Numbered from the stretch's first letter, positions 24,215 to 33,790 are shown. The stretch is DNA of 62,584 nt from an uncultured Lachnospiraceae bacterium (GCA_947565305.1 CANOFO010000004.1:1-62584); one strand, 5' to 3'. Notes: a model not told the origin generated them from the letters alone. Numbers and translations: made by a program.

Positions 24215-26632
24215 TTATTTTTCCAGAAGATATAACTCTAGGGACTGGGCAATCTCTGCTGCTGCCGTCTCAAGGTTTTCTTCTCCAGACAGGTAAGGAA
24301 CTGCTTCTTCTCTTACCATATCAATTACAATATTGTCTTCCATAGCAGGTATCTTACATGTTTCGATTACCTCTTCCAGCTTTGCAAACGCTTCCTTATT
24401 CGGCCATTCAAAGACCTCGCCATGATATGCATAACCTCTTCCATACTCTTCCATCAGCTCCTCGGAGGGATTATCCATCAAACCTGCAAAGACAGCCCTG
24501 TTTACCGGAAGCCCCATGATATTGGGGTACAGCCCATCATCAATAAATATTTTCTGCTCCTCTTCACTGAGTGCAAAATCCAGGAACTCCCTGGCAATCT
24601 CCATATTCTGCGATTCAATGTTGATTCCGGCAATCAATGCACTGAAAACCCCTTCCGAAACTGCCTGGTACGACAAATCCTGATTACATATGTCCACAAA
24701 ATCATGAACAGCGCTCAGATACCCTAAATCCATTGCCGCATTCCCATATTTTATATTTGACACATCTAAGAGCTCGTCATCGGCAAACGCGCCGAAACTC
24801 TTGCTTTCCTCTTCCTCCGTATTAAAAAACTTTGAAATCTCATTTTCTTTTTCCTGCAGATTGTCATTGATTTTTTTGATATTCTCCAGAAGTTTCTTCA
24901 GCTCTTCCCTGGAAACAGACCCATTTTCCGTCTCTATATTTTGCCAATAAATACTGAACAGATAGCACAGAAGACGCTGCCCTGCCCGGAAAAAAGGCGG
25001 CAAGTCTTCAATTCTTTCTACTGTTTCCAATAGTTCTTGGGGTGAGTTCACAGAAGAGATATCATCCTCTGTCCCAATCAATACCGGAAATTTAAAGCAA
25101 ATCGGAGCTGCAGACTGAGCGCCGCCTGTCCGATACGCCTGAAAAAGATTTGCAAATCCTTTTTCTCCACTGATATAGGTGTCTAAATCTCCGCTCAAAT
25201 CCGCAAGGATTCCCTTTTCTCCATAAGACTCCCAGGGCAATCCGTTTAAAAGCAGAATATCCGGTCCATTTCCTGCCATAATCTCCGTATTCAGGTTACT
25301 TATGGCGTCTACTTCTTCTTTCGCTGTGGACTCTGCCATCCCAACCTCATATTTTACCAAAACCTCTGGATGGCTCGACTGGAAATCAAAGATAATCTTA
25401 TCCATAACATCGTTTTCTTCCAAGGAATACACGACCAGCTCATGCTCTGGCTGCGCAGGAAGTTCCTCATCGTATACATACCGCAGCAGTTCCATGTCTC
25501 CCCCGAAAGCATTCTGCACAAACACAAGAAATTCCTCTTCGCTTACGCTGCAAAAACCTTTGATGCTGCTGTTCACATCGGAAAAACTGCTCAAATTCCC
25601 ATCTACCAAAAGTTCTGTAAGCGCCGCATTGTAATCTGTGCCATAAATCCCCTGTTCATTACAGTAAAAGACTTTTTCTTTCATGACATTGACGTCCATG
25701 CAGTTCATAAAACCATTTCCCAGAGGGACGGACAGCTCACCCAATTTATCGCCATTTTCTGTATCCAAAATCTGAATTGCCCCGCTGTGTTCATTCAGAT
25801 AAATCTTATCTTCATACAAATCTATCTCTGCCGCCGATGTTTTTAATTTCCAAAGGACCTCTCCCTGCGCGGAGTTAAAACAAAAGACCTGAAAATCAAT
25901 GTCCTCTCCATCATTCGCGGAAAACATGCCATAAATCTTTCCATCATCCGCAATCATTATCTGCTGTAACCCATAACCTGACTGCAGGTTCTCCTCCTTT
26001 GGTTCGGGCAGCTGCAGCTGCAATTCCTGTACCTGAGGACTCCCACTGGCATCCTCTATCAGAAAATACACATACTCCCCAACCGCATGTTTATCCTCCA
26101 TGATATTCTCTGACATCTTTCCGGCAGATAAAGCAATCTTGCCATTTGCTCCGAAACAGGCAGAAACTATGCGGTAATCTTCTGGCAGCCATTCCATACC
26201 AATTTCATGCGATTCCCAGGAAACGCCCCCATCGCTGCTGCTATAGAACTGGAAACTGCCCGGCGCACTTTCAAACAAGATATTGACGCTGCCATCTTCC
26301 TCGCTTTCTATGTCATAAAGCGTTCTGACAGACATTGGCAAGGCTATCTTTTCCTCCCGATATCTACCCATCACCATAGTATCTTCTGACTGCCCCTGCG
26401 ATTCCTCACCGCTTAATGATTGTCCCTCTGACTTCTCTCCATTGAATGTTTGTCCCTTCCATTCTTCAGCGTTTAACGCCTGACTTCCATTCTCGCTTCC
26501 TGTGTCCTGTTCTCCCAATCCTTGCTTTCCGTTTTCCGCAGGCGCACATGAGACAGTAAAAATCAAAATAAAACTCAAGATAATGGTCAGATACCTCACG
26601 GAAATATCTGCCAGCAAACACCTCTTCTTCAT
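24215..26632 (-). CDS. Large lipoprotein: beta-propeller-like sensor fused to an ABC solute-binding domain
   Basis: An 805-residue lipoprotein. The signal peptide ends in a lipobox-like TVSC (C29). Residues 35-80 are a low-complexity linker with GQS/GEES repeats. Residues about 85-390 look like a repeated beta-strand (BNR/PQQ propeller-like) domain: SSDGGVSWESHEIG, GKIALSAGKM, GKIYGMFSAND. Residues about 395-805 form an extracellular solute-binding protein (NGPDILLLNGLPWESYGEKG). Normal binding proteins are about half this size. AGGAGG precedes the ATG. It leads the importer operon, opposite the two-component system. Confidence 0.82.
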   Translation of the reverse strand: MKKRCLLADISVRYLTIILSFILIFTVSCAPAENGKQGLGEQDTGSENGSQALNAEEWKGQTFNGEKSEGQSLSGEESQGQSEDTMVMGRYREEKIALPMSVRTLYDIESEEDGSVNILFESAPGSFQFYSSSDGGVSWESHEIGMEWLPEDYRIVSACFGANGKIALSAGKMSENIMEDKHAVGEYVYFLIEDASGSPQVQELQLQLPEPKEENLQSGYGLQQIMIADDGKIYGMFSANDGEDIDFQVFCFNSAQGEVLWKLKTSAAEIDLYEDKIYLNEHSGAIQILDTENGDKLGELSVPLGNGFMNCMDVNVMKEKVFYCNEQGIYGTDYNAALTELLVDGNLSSFSDVNSSIKGFCSVSEEEFLVFVQNAFGGDMELLRYVYDEELPAQPEHELVVYSLEENDVMDKIIFDFQSSHPEVLVKYEVGMAESTAKEEVDAISNLNTEIMAGNGPDILLLNGLPWESYGEKGILADLSGDLDTYISGEKGFANLFQAYRTGGAQSAAPICFKFPVLIGTEDDISSVNSPQELLETVERIEDLPPFFRAGQRLLCYLFSIYWQNIETENGSVSREELKKLLENIKKINDNLQEKENEISKFFNTEEEESKSFGAFADDELLDVSNIKYGNAAMDLGYLSAVHDFVDICNQDLSYQAVSEGVFSALIAGINIESQNMEIAREFLDFALSEEEQKIFIDDGLYPNIMGLPVNRAVFAGLMDNPSEELMEEYGRGYAYHGEVFEWPNKEAFAKLEEVIETCKIPAMEDNIVIDMVREEAVPYLSGEENLETAAAEIAQSLELYLLEK

Positions 26633-26692
26633 AAATCGTTCCTCCTTTGCTGCCGTCTTGTATGGTTACCATCTTATCACACGCCAATTCAT

Positions 26693-26779
26693 AAAGTCCT
26701 CTAAAAAATCTCTAACATCGTTGCATCCAAGGAACGAAAAACTAATTTCCTTACATAAATGGTATTAATAGAGGACTTT
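26693..26779. promoter_or_regulatory. 11-bp inverted repeat between divergent operons
   Basis: AAAGTCCTCTA (26693-26703) and TAGAGGACTTT (26769-26779) lie between the importer operon and the response-regulator gene. They could be binding sites for that regulator; a TATACT -10-like box follows at about 26796. Confidence 0.4.
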
Positions 26780-26830
26780 TAGAGAACTTTTTTGATATAC
26801 TAAGAGGTGAAAGCTATGGAGGATGATACT

Positions 26831-27523
26831 ATGAGGATTCTTATTATTGAAGATGATACCAGCCTGTGCGAATTGCTGGTATTAGGCTTAGAAGAAGAAG
26901 GAGTTTCTGTCGATATCTGTGCGGATGGGCTGGAAGGCCTGACCATGGCGTTACAGGACCTGCATGACCTGATTTTGTTAGACCGGATGCTGCCTGGACT
27001 TCCAGGAGAAGAAATATTGAAACGCCTACGGCAAAGCCATGTCACCACACCTGTCATCTTTATCACTGCCCTCGGCGAATCTGTTGAAAAAATCAACGGT
27101 CTGGACCTTGGCGCGGATGATTACCTGGTAAAGCCTTTTGATATCGGCGAGCTTTTGGCACGTATCCGCAGTGTCATGCGCAGGACTTTAAACCGCCCTG
27201 CTCCTTTCTTTCTGTCATTTGGCGACCTATGTTTTTCCGAAAAAGAATCCAAATTAATCCACAAGGACCATACGGTGCTCCTGCCTAGAAAAGAAGCCGA
27301 GCTTCTTGCATATTTTTTGCGCAATCCAGACCAAGTCCTGTCCCGCCAGCAGATTATCGGAAATGTATGGGGGCTGGATACAGAGATAGAAGATGGCAAC
27401 CTGGACAATTATATCTATCTGATACGGAAAAAATTAAATGCCATGGACACAAATGTCCGCATCGTTACCGTACACCGACAGGGCTACTGCCTAAGGTTAA
27501 AAGAATGTCACGTTGTTTCATAA
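26831..27523 (+). CDS. OmpR-family response regulator
   Basis: A 230-residue regulator: receiver domain (1-118) with phospho-acceptor D51 (LILLDRMLPG), and a winged-helix DNA-binding domain (about 130-228; PRKEAELLAYFLRNPDQVLSR, LIRKKLNA). The ATG at 26831 is eight bases after GGAGG; an ATG at 26816 and a GTG at 26807 are alternatives. It pairs with the histidine kinase 18 bases downstream and probably controls the divergent importer/adaptor operon. Confidence 0.94.
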   Translation: MRILIIEDDTSLCELLVLGLEEEGVSVDICADGLEGLTMALQDLHDLILLDRMLPGLPGEEILKRLRQSHVTTPVIFITALGESVEKINGLDLGADDYLVKPFDIGELLARIRSVMRRTLNRPAPFFLSFGDLCFSEKESKLIHKDHTVLLPRKEAELLAYFLRNPDQVLSRQQIIGNVWGLDTEIEDGNLDNYIYLIRKKLNAMDTNVRIVTVHRQGYCLRLKECHVVS

Positions 27524-27541
27524 GATTTCAAGGAGGTTCCG

Positions 27542-28825
27542 ATGTTCCATAAGATACAGATGAAGCTTTCCTTTATCTGCTGTTCCATTACCGCATTGAT
27601 TGTGCTGATTATCATTTTATGCTGCCTGAGCGTTTCTGAAAGAACGATGTATGGACAGGAAAAAGCGCTTTTTCTTTTGAAAGCAGGTACAATATCCTCC
27701 GATTTACATTTTTCGGAAAGCATTGACATTCATTGGTATAAGCGGCAGCATATGGGCAAAAATATCCTTTCCATTGAAGCCAACGGCTCACCTGCCACAC
27801 TTTCCACTTTACTGTTGTCAGAACAGGAGCAGGCAATCATTCAGGAATTAAAGGACTATATAGAACGAGAGAATCCTGCCGATGACAGCATGGTTATCTC
27901 ACCAAACACCCGGCAGCAGTCTTTTCCCTACACGAAAGATGGACACAAATTTCTGGTGATGCATGCAGTTCTTACAGAAAAAGAACAGGAAATAGTTTAC
28001 ATTTATCTCTACAATTTAGACAATTTTTACAGAAATATTAACCGGCAGCGTATTCGCTTTCTGGCTATTTGGCTTCTTTCCATTTTCATTCTATATCTGT
28101 TTTCCCATGCATTTACCTCTCATGTGTTAAAACCGCTGGCGAAAAATGATGAGAACCAAAGACATTTCGTTGCCGTTGCCTCACATGAACTGCGTTCCCC
28201 GTTAGCAGTCTTTAAAACCGGCTTATCCATTTTAAAACACAAGCCTGACCCTAAAAAAACAATGCATATTTTTTCATTGATGGAAAATGAGATGTCCAGA
28301 ATGGAGCGTTTGATAGAAGACCTTTTATACCTTTCCAAGATGGAAAACGCGGAATTTCCATTTCATTTCGAGCGCACCGACCTTGCCAGCTTATTGACTG
28401 CAGCCTATGAGAAATACGCTGCCATCGCCAAGCGCAAAAACCTTGACCTCTCTTTGTCCATAGATGCAGACCATGATTACAACTGCTTTTGCGATAGACA
28501 AAGAATAGAACAGGCAATCATCATCCTCTTAGACAACGCCCTGTGCTATACCCCCAGTGGTCAGGGCGTTGCCCTAAACCTCTATGGCTCGCATAAGAAA
28601 TGTTATCTGCAGGTCATTGACAGCGGAAAAGGCATTCCAGATTCGGAAAAGGAAAAAATATTTGACAGATTCTATCAGGCGAATTCCTCCCACAGCCATA
28701 AGGAACACTTTGGATTAGGCCTCTCCATCGCCAGAGAAATCTGCCGCAAGCATGGCGGCAAAATCTCTGTCAGCGACACCAAAGGCGGTGGGAGTACATT
28801 TACCATAATATTACCTAAAAATTAA
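27542..28825 (+). CDS. Sensor histidine kinase
   Basis: A 427-residue kinase with two membrane helices (about 12-30 and 172-190) flanking a small extracellular sensor domain, then HisKA (SHELRSPL, phospho-acceptor H215) and HATPase (N box LLDNALCYTP, G1 DSGKGIPD, G2 GLGLSIA). There is little or no HAMP sequence between the second helix and HisKA. A strong AAGGAGG site precedes the ATG. Its last bases overlap a duplicated remnant on the other strand (28822-28860). Confidence 0.95.
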   Translation: MFHKIQMKLSFICCSITALIVLIIILCCLSVSERTMYGQEKALFLLKAGTISSDLHFSESIDIHWYKRQHMGKNILSIEANGSPATLSTLLLSEQEQAIIQELKDYIERENPADDSMVISPNTRQQSFPYTKDGHKFLVMHAVLTEKEQEIVYIYLYNLDNFYRNINRQRIRFLAIWLLSIFILYLFSHAFTSHVLKPLAKNDENQRHFVAVASHELRSPLAVFKTGLSILKHKPDPKKTMHIFSLMENEMSRMERLIEDLLYLSKMENAEFPFHFERTDLASLLTAAYEKYAAIAKRKNLDLSLSIDADHDYNCFCDRQRIEQAIIILLDNALCYTPSGQGVALNLYGSHKKCYLQVIDSGKGIPDSEKEKIFDRFYQANSSHSHKEHFGLGLSIAREICRKHGGKISVSDTKGGGSTFTIILPKN

Positions 28826-28860
28826 TTCACATACCTGATAATTACCTCCCAGATGGGTGG
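28822..28860 (-). pseudogene. Duplicated 3' tail of the GH18 gene
   Basis: Immediately past the TAG of the GH18 gene, in the same frame, 39 bases encode PPIWEVIIRYVN and TAA, a clear diverged copy of the gene's own end, PTAWDTIIKYVN. Seven of twelve residues are identical. It is a remnant of a tandem duplication or of a second GH18 gene, and would add 13 codons if the TAG were read through. It overlaps the histidine kinase stop codon. Confidence 0.75.
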
Positions 28861-30648
28861 CTAATTCACATACTTGATGATTGTATCCCAGGCAGTTGGA
28901 CGCTCAAGCCCCAGCTTCCAGTATGCTGCCCCGGCAAGATTATTGTCTTTCATCACCTTAAGTTTCTGCTCTAAGGATTCTTCATTTTCCATCCAGACTT
29001 TATGCCTTTTCCCTTCACTTTCGTATTCTGCCACATACTGCCCATCTTCCTCTGACCAGACCATCTTGGCGCCATTCGCCGTACAGATATCCTCCGTTGT
29101 CTGCATACCTTCCTCCGTACAGGTAAAGGTATAAGGCACATAATCCTCAGAAGCCGACTCCACATCCTCCCCGGAACCCTCCTTGGGCGTCAGTTCCCAA
29201 ATCCTGCTATAGAACGGCAGTGCCAGAATCGTCTGCTCTGCCGGCACTTCTTTCAAGGTGTCCTTGACGCCATTTTGCACAAAGCCGATGGACGACACGG
29301 AACCGATATCTTCCGAACCACTGTAATGTTCATCATACGCCATGATAATGATATAATCTGCAAATACTGCCTGTTCCGCCCTGTTATAAAATGCCGTGTA
29401 GGAGGTCGGAACATAATTATCCACCGACAGCACCAAATCATTGTTCTCACATTTGATGGACAGTTCGCGGATAAACTGTACATACGCGTCCCCTGCCTCG
29501 CTGCTCAGCGCCTCAAAATCGAGGTTGATGCCGTCCAGGTCATATTCAATCGCCGCTGCTATGACTTGATTCGTCAGATAATCCCTGGTGGACGTATGGG
29601 TCATCACGTAGGTTGTGTCCGCCTCAGGATTCTCCAGGTTGCTGATAAGCCCCCAGACCTCCACGCCCTGTTCATGGCAGTAAGTCACATAATCACGGCT
29701 TGCCAGGGAGTATATATTTCCGTCATTATCATTTAAGTAGAACCAGGTCGGGGAAATCACGTTGATTCCCTTGGTAGCCTGCAGGACATCCGCCACACGG
29801 TCATTGGCTTCTGGGCTTGTCACCTGGTGCCAGCCAAGGCTGACAGGTCCTTCTTTCAGAAAATGGGTAAACTGCGGTTCCTCGAACGGTCGGGAGATTG
29901 TCTCGCTCTGCACCTCACCGAGCTTGTTATTTTTCAGATAGCCAATCATGCCGTCTTCCGTGCAGACCCGGCTCCAGTTATCGCCGCTGTCAATCACTGT
30001 AACCCGGCTGCCCTTTGCCACATCTGCCACGATGGGGCTCTTGATACCGCCCTTGACACGTATCGCCGTCTTTTTTTTCACATCTGCCCGCGAAATCTCT
30101 CCCCAGGCTGCCGTAATCTGTACGCGGTTCGGTTCCGCATTCACAGTGAAATCTATATTTGTGTATTGCTGGACAAATTCTAAGGCAAGGTATACCGCCT
30201 CGCCGTCCACTTTGACGATAGCATACTCTGTTGTATTGTCCTTCTTGCCCACCATATAGGAATTCTCCCCCGCATTTACGGAAATCACGTCAGATTCCGT
30301 AGTATAGCGCAGGATATTCTCATTGGAGTCCCAATAAAAACGCTGATTCAGGTACTGCCTGACAGCGCTATAGTCCAGATATACATGACCATCCCAGAAC
30401 TTGGCTTTCTCTTCCAAAAGCTGTCGGTCCAGAATCAATGCCATATCATCCACCCCCTGGACTTTATAATATTCCTGTAAATCAACGCGTTCCTTCGTTG
30501 GCGTATATTTCTTAATCAAAGTACTGATAAATGCCACAAAAAGCACAACCACAATAAATGCGATAGCTACGAGTATCGGCGCCATATTGACTTTAGGACC
30601 TCTCGGCTGCCTGTTTCTCTGTCTTTTTACTCTCCCTGTCTCCGGCAT
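28861..30648 (-). CDS. Membrane-anchored GH18 glycosidase with SH3 domain
   Basis: A 595-residue protein: basic N terminus, membrane helix (about 24-45), a copper-amine-oxidase-N-like domain (about 65-185), a bacterial SH3 domain (about 195-245) and a GH18 barrel (about 265-595). The catalytic motif is DGINLDFE with E379 as the acid, the variant seen in YaaH/YdhD-type wall and spore hydrolases. Likely acts on peptidoglycan N-acetylglucosamine at the cell surface. GGAGG precedes ATG 30648. Confidence 0.9.
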   Translation of the reverse strand: MPETGRVKRQRNRQPRGPKVNMAPILVAIAFIVVVLFVAFISTLIKKYTPTKERVDLQEYYKVQGVDDMALILDRQLLEEKAKFWDGHVYLDYSAVRQYLNQRFYWDSNENILRYTTESDVISVNAGENSYMVGKKDNTTEYAIVKVDGEAVYLALEFVQQYTNIDFTVNAEPNRVQITAAWGEISRADVKKKTAIRVKGGIKSPIVADVAKGSRVTVIDSGDNWSRVCTEDGMIGYLKNNKLGEVQSETISRPFEEPQFTHFLKEGPVSLGWHQVTSPEANDRVADVLQATKGINVISPTWFYLNDNDGNIYSLASRDYVTYCHEQGVEVWGLISNLENPEADTTYVMTHTSTRDYLTNQVIAAAIEYDLDGINLDFEALSSEAGDAYVQFIRELSIKCENNDLVLSVDNYVPTSYTAFYNRAEQAVFADYIIIMAYDEHYSGSEDIGSVSSIGFVQNGVKDTLKEVPAEQTILALPFYSRIWELTPKEGSGEDVESASEDYVPYTFTCTEEGMQTTEDICTANGAKMVWSEEDGQYVAEYESEGKRHKVWMENEESLEQKLKVMKDNNLAGAAYWKLGLERPTAWDTIIKYVN

Positions 30649-30716
30649 AACTTCCTCCTATGTATCTATAAAACAAGTAAAATGCTTTGTAAAATGTACA
30701 AACATCTTTACTGTAC

Positions 30717-30815
30717 ACAAAAAGAGCTGTCGCAGATTTTACAGATACCATATACCGTATGCCTGTATGCAATACAGTATCTTGCATCTATGACTATATC
30801 TGCAACAGCCCTCTC
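30717..30815 (-). terminator. Long-loop terminator after mecA
   Basis: On the minus strand GAGGGCTGTTGCAGAT and ATCTGCGACAGCTC pair around a long loop that holds smaller inverted repeats, then TTTTT follows. It begins just past the mecA-like stop. Confidence 0.6.
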
Positions 30816-30817
30816 TG

Positions 30818-31603
30818 TTATATTTTACTCAAAACCTGCAATGCATCCTTCTTCAAAATGACATCGTAATGCTCGTCAAAATATGCCCGGATGGCAGATG
30901 AATATTTTTCCTGATGTGCGTATTCTGCTAAAATGTTACATACTTTATTAAATTCTTCCGGCGTATGCTGGCTCTTGCTGATTACCAGGTAATACTTGCG
31001 GTTGAGGTTGTTCTTATACAATACGTTACAGCCATTGTAGAACCCTTTCAATACCCGCGCCAGTCGGTTGACTTCATCCAGTCCATCAAAGACGAAGAGC
31101 TTGGTAATGTCAACCAGAACGGGCTCTTCCTTCTCCTGTTTGACGGTCTTCTCCAGCGGAATGAAATTATTCTCTTTCTGGGCGGCTTCTGCAATCCTCT
31201 TGGCTTCCTCCTGAATCTTGCGGAATAAATCTAAAATATCGTCCGCGCCAGTTGCCTCAAAGACATGTTCGCCCTCCTCGTTCGCCAGCTGACTGCCCAC
31301 ATCATCATCGGCATCGCCTGGTGCAAACTGTGAAAACCGGGTATCCAGCTCCTCTGGATATTCCACCTTCGTTATAATCAATATAATGGTATCCGCAGAT
31401 AACGGAATTGCTTCAATCATTAGCGGTATGTCCTCCGCTTCAAATCCACATTCATATGCTGCCTGCTGCATCATATCCCGAAAAAGCATCTTCGCCTTCT
31501 CAGTGCCGTATGCCAATTCGCTCAGTTTGAGCTGACGGTCTGCCAAGTCCTCTCGGGTAAGCGTACAGCGAATCTGATTCTCACTTACTTTTTCAATCTT
31601 CAT
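30818..31603 (-). CDS. mecA: MecA-like Clp adaptor protein
   Basis: A 261-residue protein with the MecA plan: an N-terminal substrate-binding domain (1-95; IEKVSENQIRCTLTREDL), an acidic linker (about 95-155) and a C-terminal ClpC-binding domain (about 165-261; FVFDGLDEVNRLARVLKG). MecA delivers substrates such as competence or sporulation regulators to ClpCP. ATG 31603 follows AAGGGAAGGG. Single-gene transcript with its own terminator. Confidence 0.9.
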   Translation of the reverse strand: MKIEKVSENQIRCTLTREDLADRQLKLSELAYGTEKAKMLFRDMMQQAAYECGFEAEDIPLMIEAIPLSADTIILIITKVEYPEELDTRFSQFAPGDADDDVGSQLANEEGEHVFEATGADDILDLFRKIQEEAKRIAEAAQKENNFIPLEKTVKQEKEEPVLVDITKLFVFDGLDEVNRLARVLKGFYNGCNVLYKNNLNRKYYLVISKSQHTPEEFNKVCNILAEYAHQEKYSSAIRAYFDEHYDVILKKDALQVLSKI

Positions 31604-32619
31604 ACGATCCCTTCCCTTCACTACACATCTGCATCAGGAAATAATATGTTTGAATTTTCCTTCAGGGGATTGTTCCCCATTAGGTACTCAAAGTATATTA
31701 CAATTTCTTATCCCACGTCAAGTCGAAGTCTGCCCATTTTTCTAAAAAAACTGTGAAATTTCTAAACATTTGCCAAAAAGTATTGCACTGCCAATTTTTG
31801 TATGTTATAAATGTCCCAGAGATGCTGGTCTGGCACAGACAGAAAGGAGCCAAACCAATCATTTAAATTCTGCAATGTTTTTCTATTTTTATTATATCAT
31901 TTTATTCCCGAAAAGTAACCCATTTTATAACCATCGGTCTGCCAAATTTTTATATTTTATGAGATGCCGGATGGCTGAATGGAACTCTCTGGAAGATATA
32001 CGTTGCAGATTTGGAAAATATGACCAGTTTTGCCGGATTCTGCTTTCTGTTTTCCATCTTTTATACAGTATGAAGCACATACAGAAGTGCGTCTGTTTTT
32101 CCAGCAAGTCTTCTGAATTTCATTTATCTTAATATTTTCTATGCAACTTTTATGCCCATAAGGGCATTCTAACAGATACTAGTATATGAAATCTGATGTA
32201 TTTTAACCCAAAAGAATTTACCAACGCCTGTGCCCATTCCATCCTGCACGGCACGCAGGACAAAGCACCTCTGTCAGAAGATTTCCATCAGCGATATGCC
32301 CATAGGGATTCCATATGAAAAAACTGTGCTGGCAGTTGCGGAACATGAAGATTCCGTATTTATTTGGGAAAAGAAAAAAGAGCTCGGAATCCCCGGGGAA
32401 TCTACCGTTTAAAAATCCGGCAAATAGTAACTTCTTGTATTTTAAAATTGATATATCACAAAATATCTTCATTTTATATGAAGCAGAGAGGGGGAATCCA
32501 TTCAATCAATTGCTTTCATTATTAAAATAGGATGAGAGCCTTATTCACGAATCATTTAGTGTTTTAACGAAAGAACTGAACTGGGGACTGCTGCATAATA
32601 TGCAACAGTCCCCAATTGA
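31604..32619. other. Gene-poor 1-kb stretch
   Basis: About 1 kb with no convincing gene. The longest plus-strand frame (31770-32132) has no ribosome site and an implausible composition. Between about 32230 and 32530 two overlapping plus-strand frames (ending ...FIWEKKKELGIPGESTV and ...NPFNQLLSLLK) look like fragments of a decayed gene with frameshifts; the family was not recognised. The right end carries the hairpin at 32583. No tRNA or riboswitch was recognised. Confidence 0.5.
32583..32613. terminator. Hairpin after the DUF1858 gene
   Basis: Arms GGGGACTGCTGCAT and ATGCAACAGTCCCC with a 3-base loop and one G-U/C-A position. It directly follows the stop at 32620. The U run is poor, so strength is uncertain. 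Confidence 0.6.
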
Positions 32620-32820
32620 TTATTTTGCCAAAAAATCATTGATTTTATTAACCAACGCATCCGGCTCAATTCCATGTACCATAGCTGCTTCTGCAATTGT
32701 TTCCATCTGCGAAGACGGACAGCCAAGACAGTGCATTCCAATCTCTAACAAAAGCGGCGCTACGTTTTCATCAATCTGGAGCAGTTCTCCAATCATTGTG
32801 TCCTTGGTTACCTGTGCCAT
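32620..32820 (-). CDS. DUF1858 domain protein
   Basis: A 66-residue protein consisting of one DUF1858 domain (VTKDTMIGELLQIDENVAPLL, GMHCLGCPSSQMETIAEAA). The CLGC pair may bind a metal or form a disulfide. The domain also caps ScdA/RIC-type di-iron repair proteins and hybrid-cluster-like proteins. Divergent from the ferredoxin gene 190 bases away, which fits a redox theme. Confidence 0.88.
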   Translation of the reverse strand: MAQVTKDTMIGELLQIDENVAPLLLEIGMHCLGCPSSQMETIAEAAMVHGIEPDALVNKINDFLAK

Positions 32821-32923
32821 GCTATATTCCTCCTTGCGCTTTATCGCGTCATTTGCGATACTTTGTATAGTATTCCGCCTTCGACTATTATAATACCATT
32901 TTCTACATTATGCAATCTTTTAC

Positions 32924-32952
32924 TTGTAATCGCAGACTGTTTGTATTAAAAT
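32924..32952 (+). promoter_or_regulatory. Candidate promoter of the ferredoxin gene
   Basis: TTGTAA (32924-32929) and TAAAAT (32947-32952), spacer 17, about 60 bases before the ATG. Confidence 0.4.
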
Positions 32953-33012
32953 ATAGTTCAAAGCCACCACATACGGCTTGACGACTATTCATTTTATAAG
33001 GAGGAACTAAGT

Positions 33013-33183
33013 ATGGCATACGTTATTACTGACGCTTGTGTAAGCTGTGGAACCTGTGAGGGAGAATGCCCTGTAGGAGCAATCTCCGCTGGTGATGGAA
33101 AATATGAAATCGCTGCAGACACCTGCATCGATTGCGGAACATGTGCTGGCGCTTGCCCTACAGGTGCAATTGAGCAGGGCTAA
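33013..33183 (+). CDS. 2[4Fe-4S] ferredoxin
   Basis: A 56-residue clostridial-type ferredoxin beginning MAYVITDACVSCGTC. Both cluster motifs are intact: C9, C12, C15 with C48 and C38, C41, C44 with C19, each Cys run followed by CP. AAGGAGG is 9 bases before the ATG. It carries electrons at low potential for pyruvate:ferredoxin oxidoreductase, hydrogenase and similar enzymes. Monocistronic: it has its own promoter and the terminator at 33204. Confidence 0.97.
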   Translation: MAYVITDACVSCGTCEGECPVGAISAGDGKYEIAADTCIDCGTCAGACPTGAIEQG

Positions 33184-33203
33184 TTCCCGCACTGTACATG
33201 ATT

Positions 33204-33240
33204 AAAAGAGCCTCTATCCATATGAGATAGGGGCTCTTTT
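33204..33240 (+). terminator. Ferredoxin terminator
   Basis: AAAAGAGCC-TCTATC and GATAGG-GGCTCTTTT pair around CATATGA, ending in a T run, 20 bases after the stop. Confidence 0.85.
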
Positions 33241-33337
33241 ACAGCTAGCGCGGCTGTTTGTCTAATTGTTGGTTGAAAATAAAATCAACATTTTAGTTTC
33301 TGATATTTCCACTATGAAAGGAATGAAGGTAACACAT

Positions 33338-33790
33338 ATGGCAAAAAAAATCACAGGAATTATCACTATCGTCTGGATGGCAGTCATCTTCGCTTTCTCC
33401 GCCCAGCCTGCAGTACAGTCCTCACAAGTCAGCGGGGACGTAGCATACAGGATTGCTGAATGGGAGAATGATTTTTTCCGCCGCCAGAAAACAGAAGCGG
33501 AATTATCTGCCCAAGCAGAATCCATGCAGCTATTTATCCGCAAAGGTGCACATATGGGCGAATACGCGCTGCTGGCATTTCTTCTGTGCCTTCATCTCCG
33601 TTATTATCCCATCAGCAAAAAGCAGTTGGTATTGCTTGCTCTGGGAATCACCGCCGGATATGCTGCTGCCGATGAGTTCCATCAGCTTTTTGTGCCAGGA
33701 CGTGCCGGCAGACTGTCAGATGTGTGCATAGACAGCCTGGGCGGCATATTGGGTATTCTTTCTTCCCGCATCCTGCGCATATTTAAGTAG
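33338..33790 (+). CDS. VanZ-family membrane protein
   Basis: A 150-residue protein with an N-terminal hydrophobic segment and three further helices. Family marks are KGAHMGEYALLAF and DEFHQLFVPGRAGRLSDV, followed by SLGGILGIL. VanZ relatives affect envelope antibiotic tolerance, but the function is poorly known. ATG 33338 follows AAGG at eight bases; earlier starts are possible. Its 3' end overlaps the convergent MerR gene by eight bases. Confidence 0.88.
   Translation: MAKKITGIITIVWMAVIFAFSAQPAVQSSQVSGDVAYRIAEWENDFFRRQKTEAELSAQAESMQLFIRKGAHMGEYALLAFLLCLHLRYYPISKKQLVLLALGITAGYAAADEFHQLFVPGRAGRLSDVCIDSLGGILGILSSRILRIFK

Noticed and set aside
31770..32132. 120-codon plus-strand reading frame
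   Set aside because: No ribosome site, unlikely residue composition (many F, Y, C, S) and no homology I recognise; left as non-coding.
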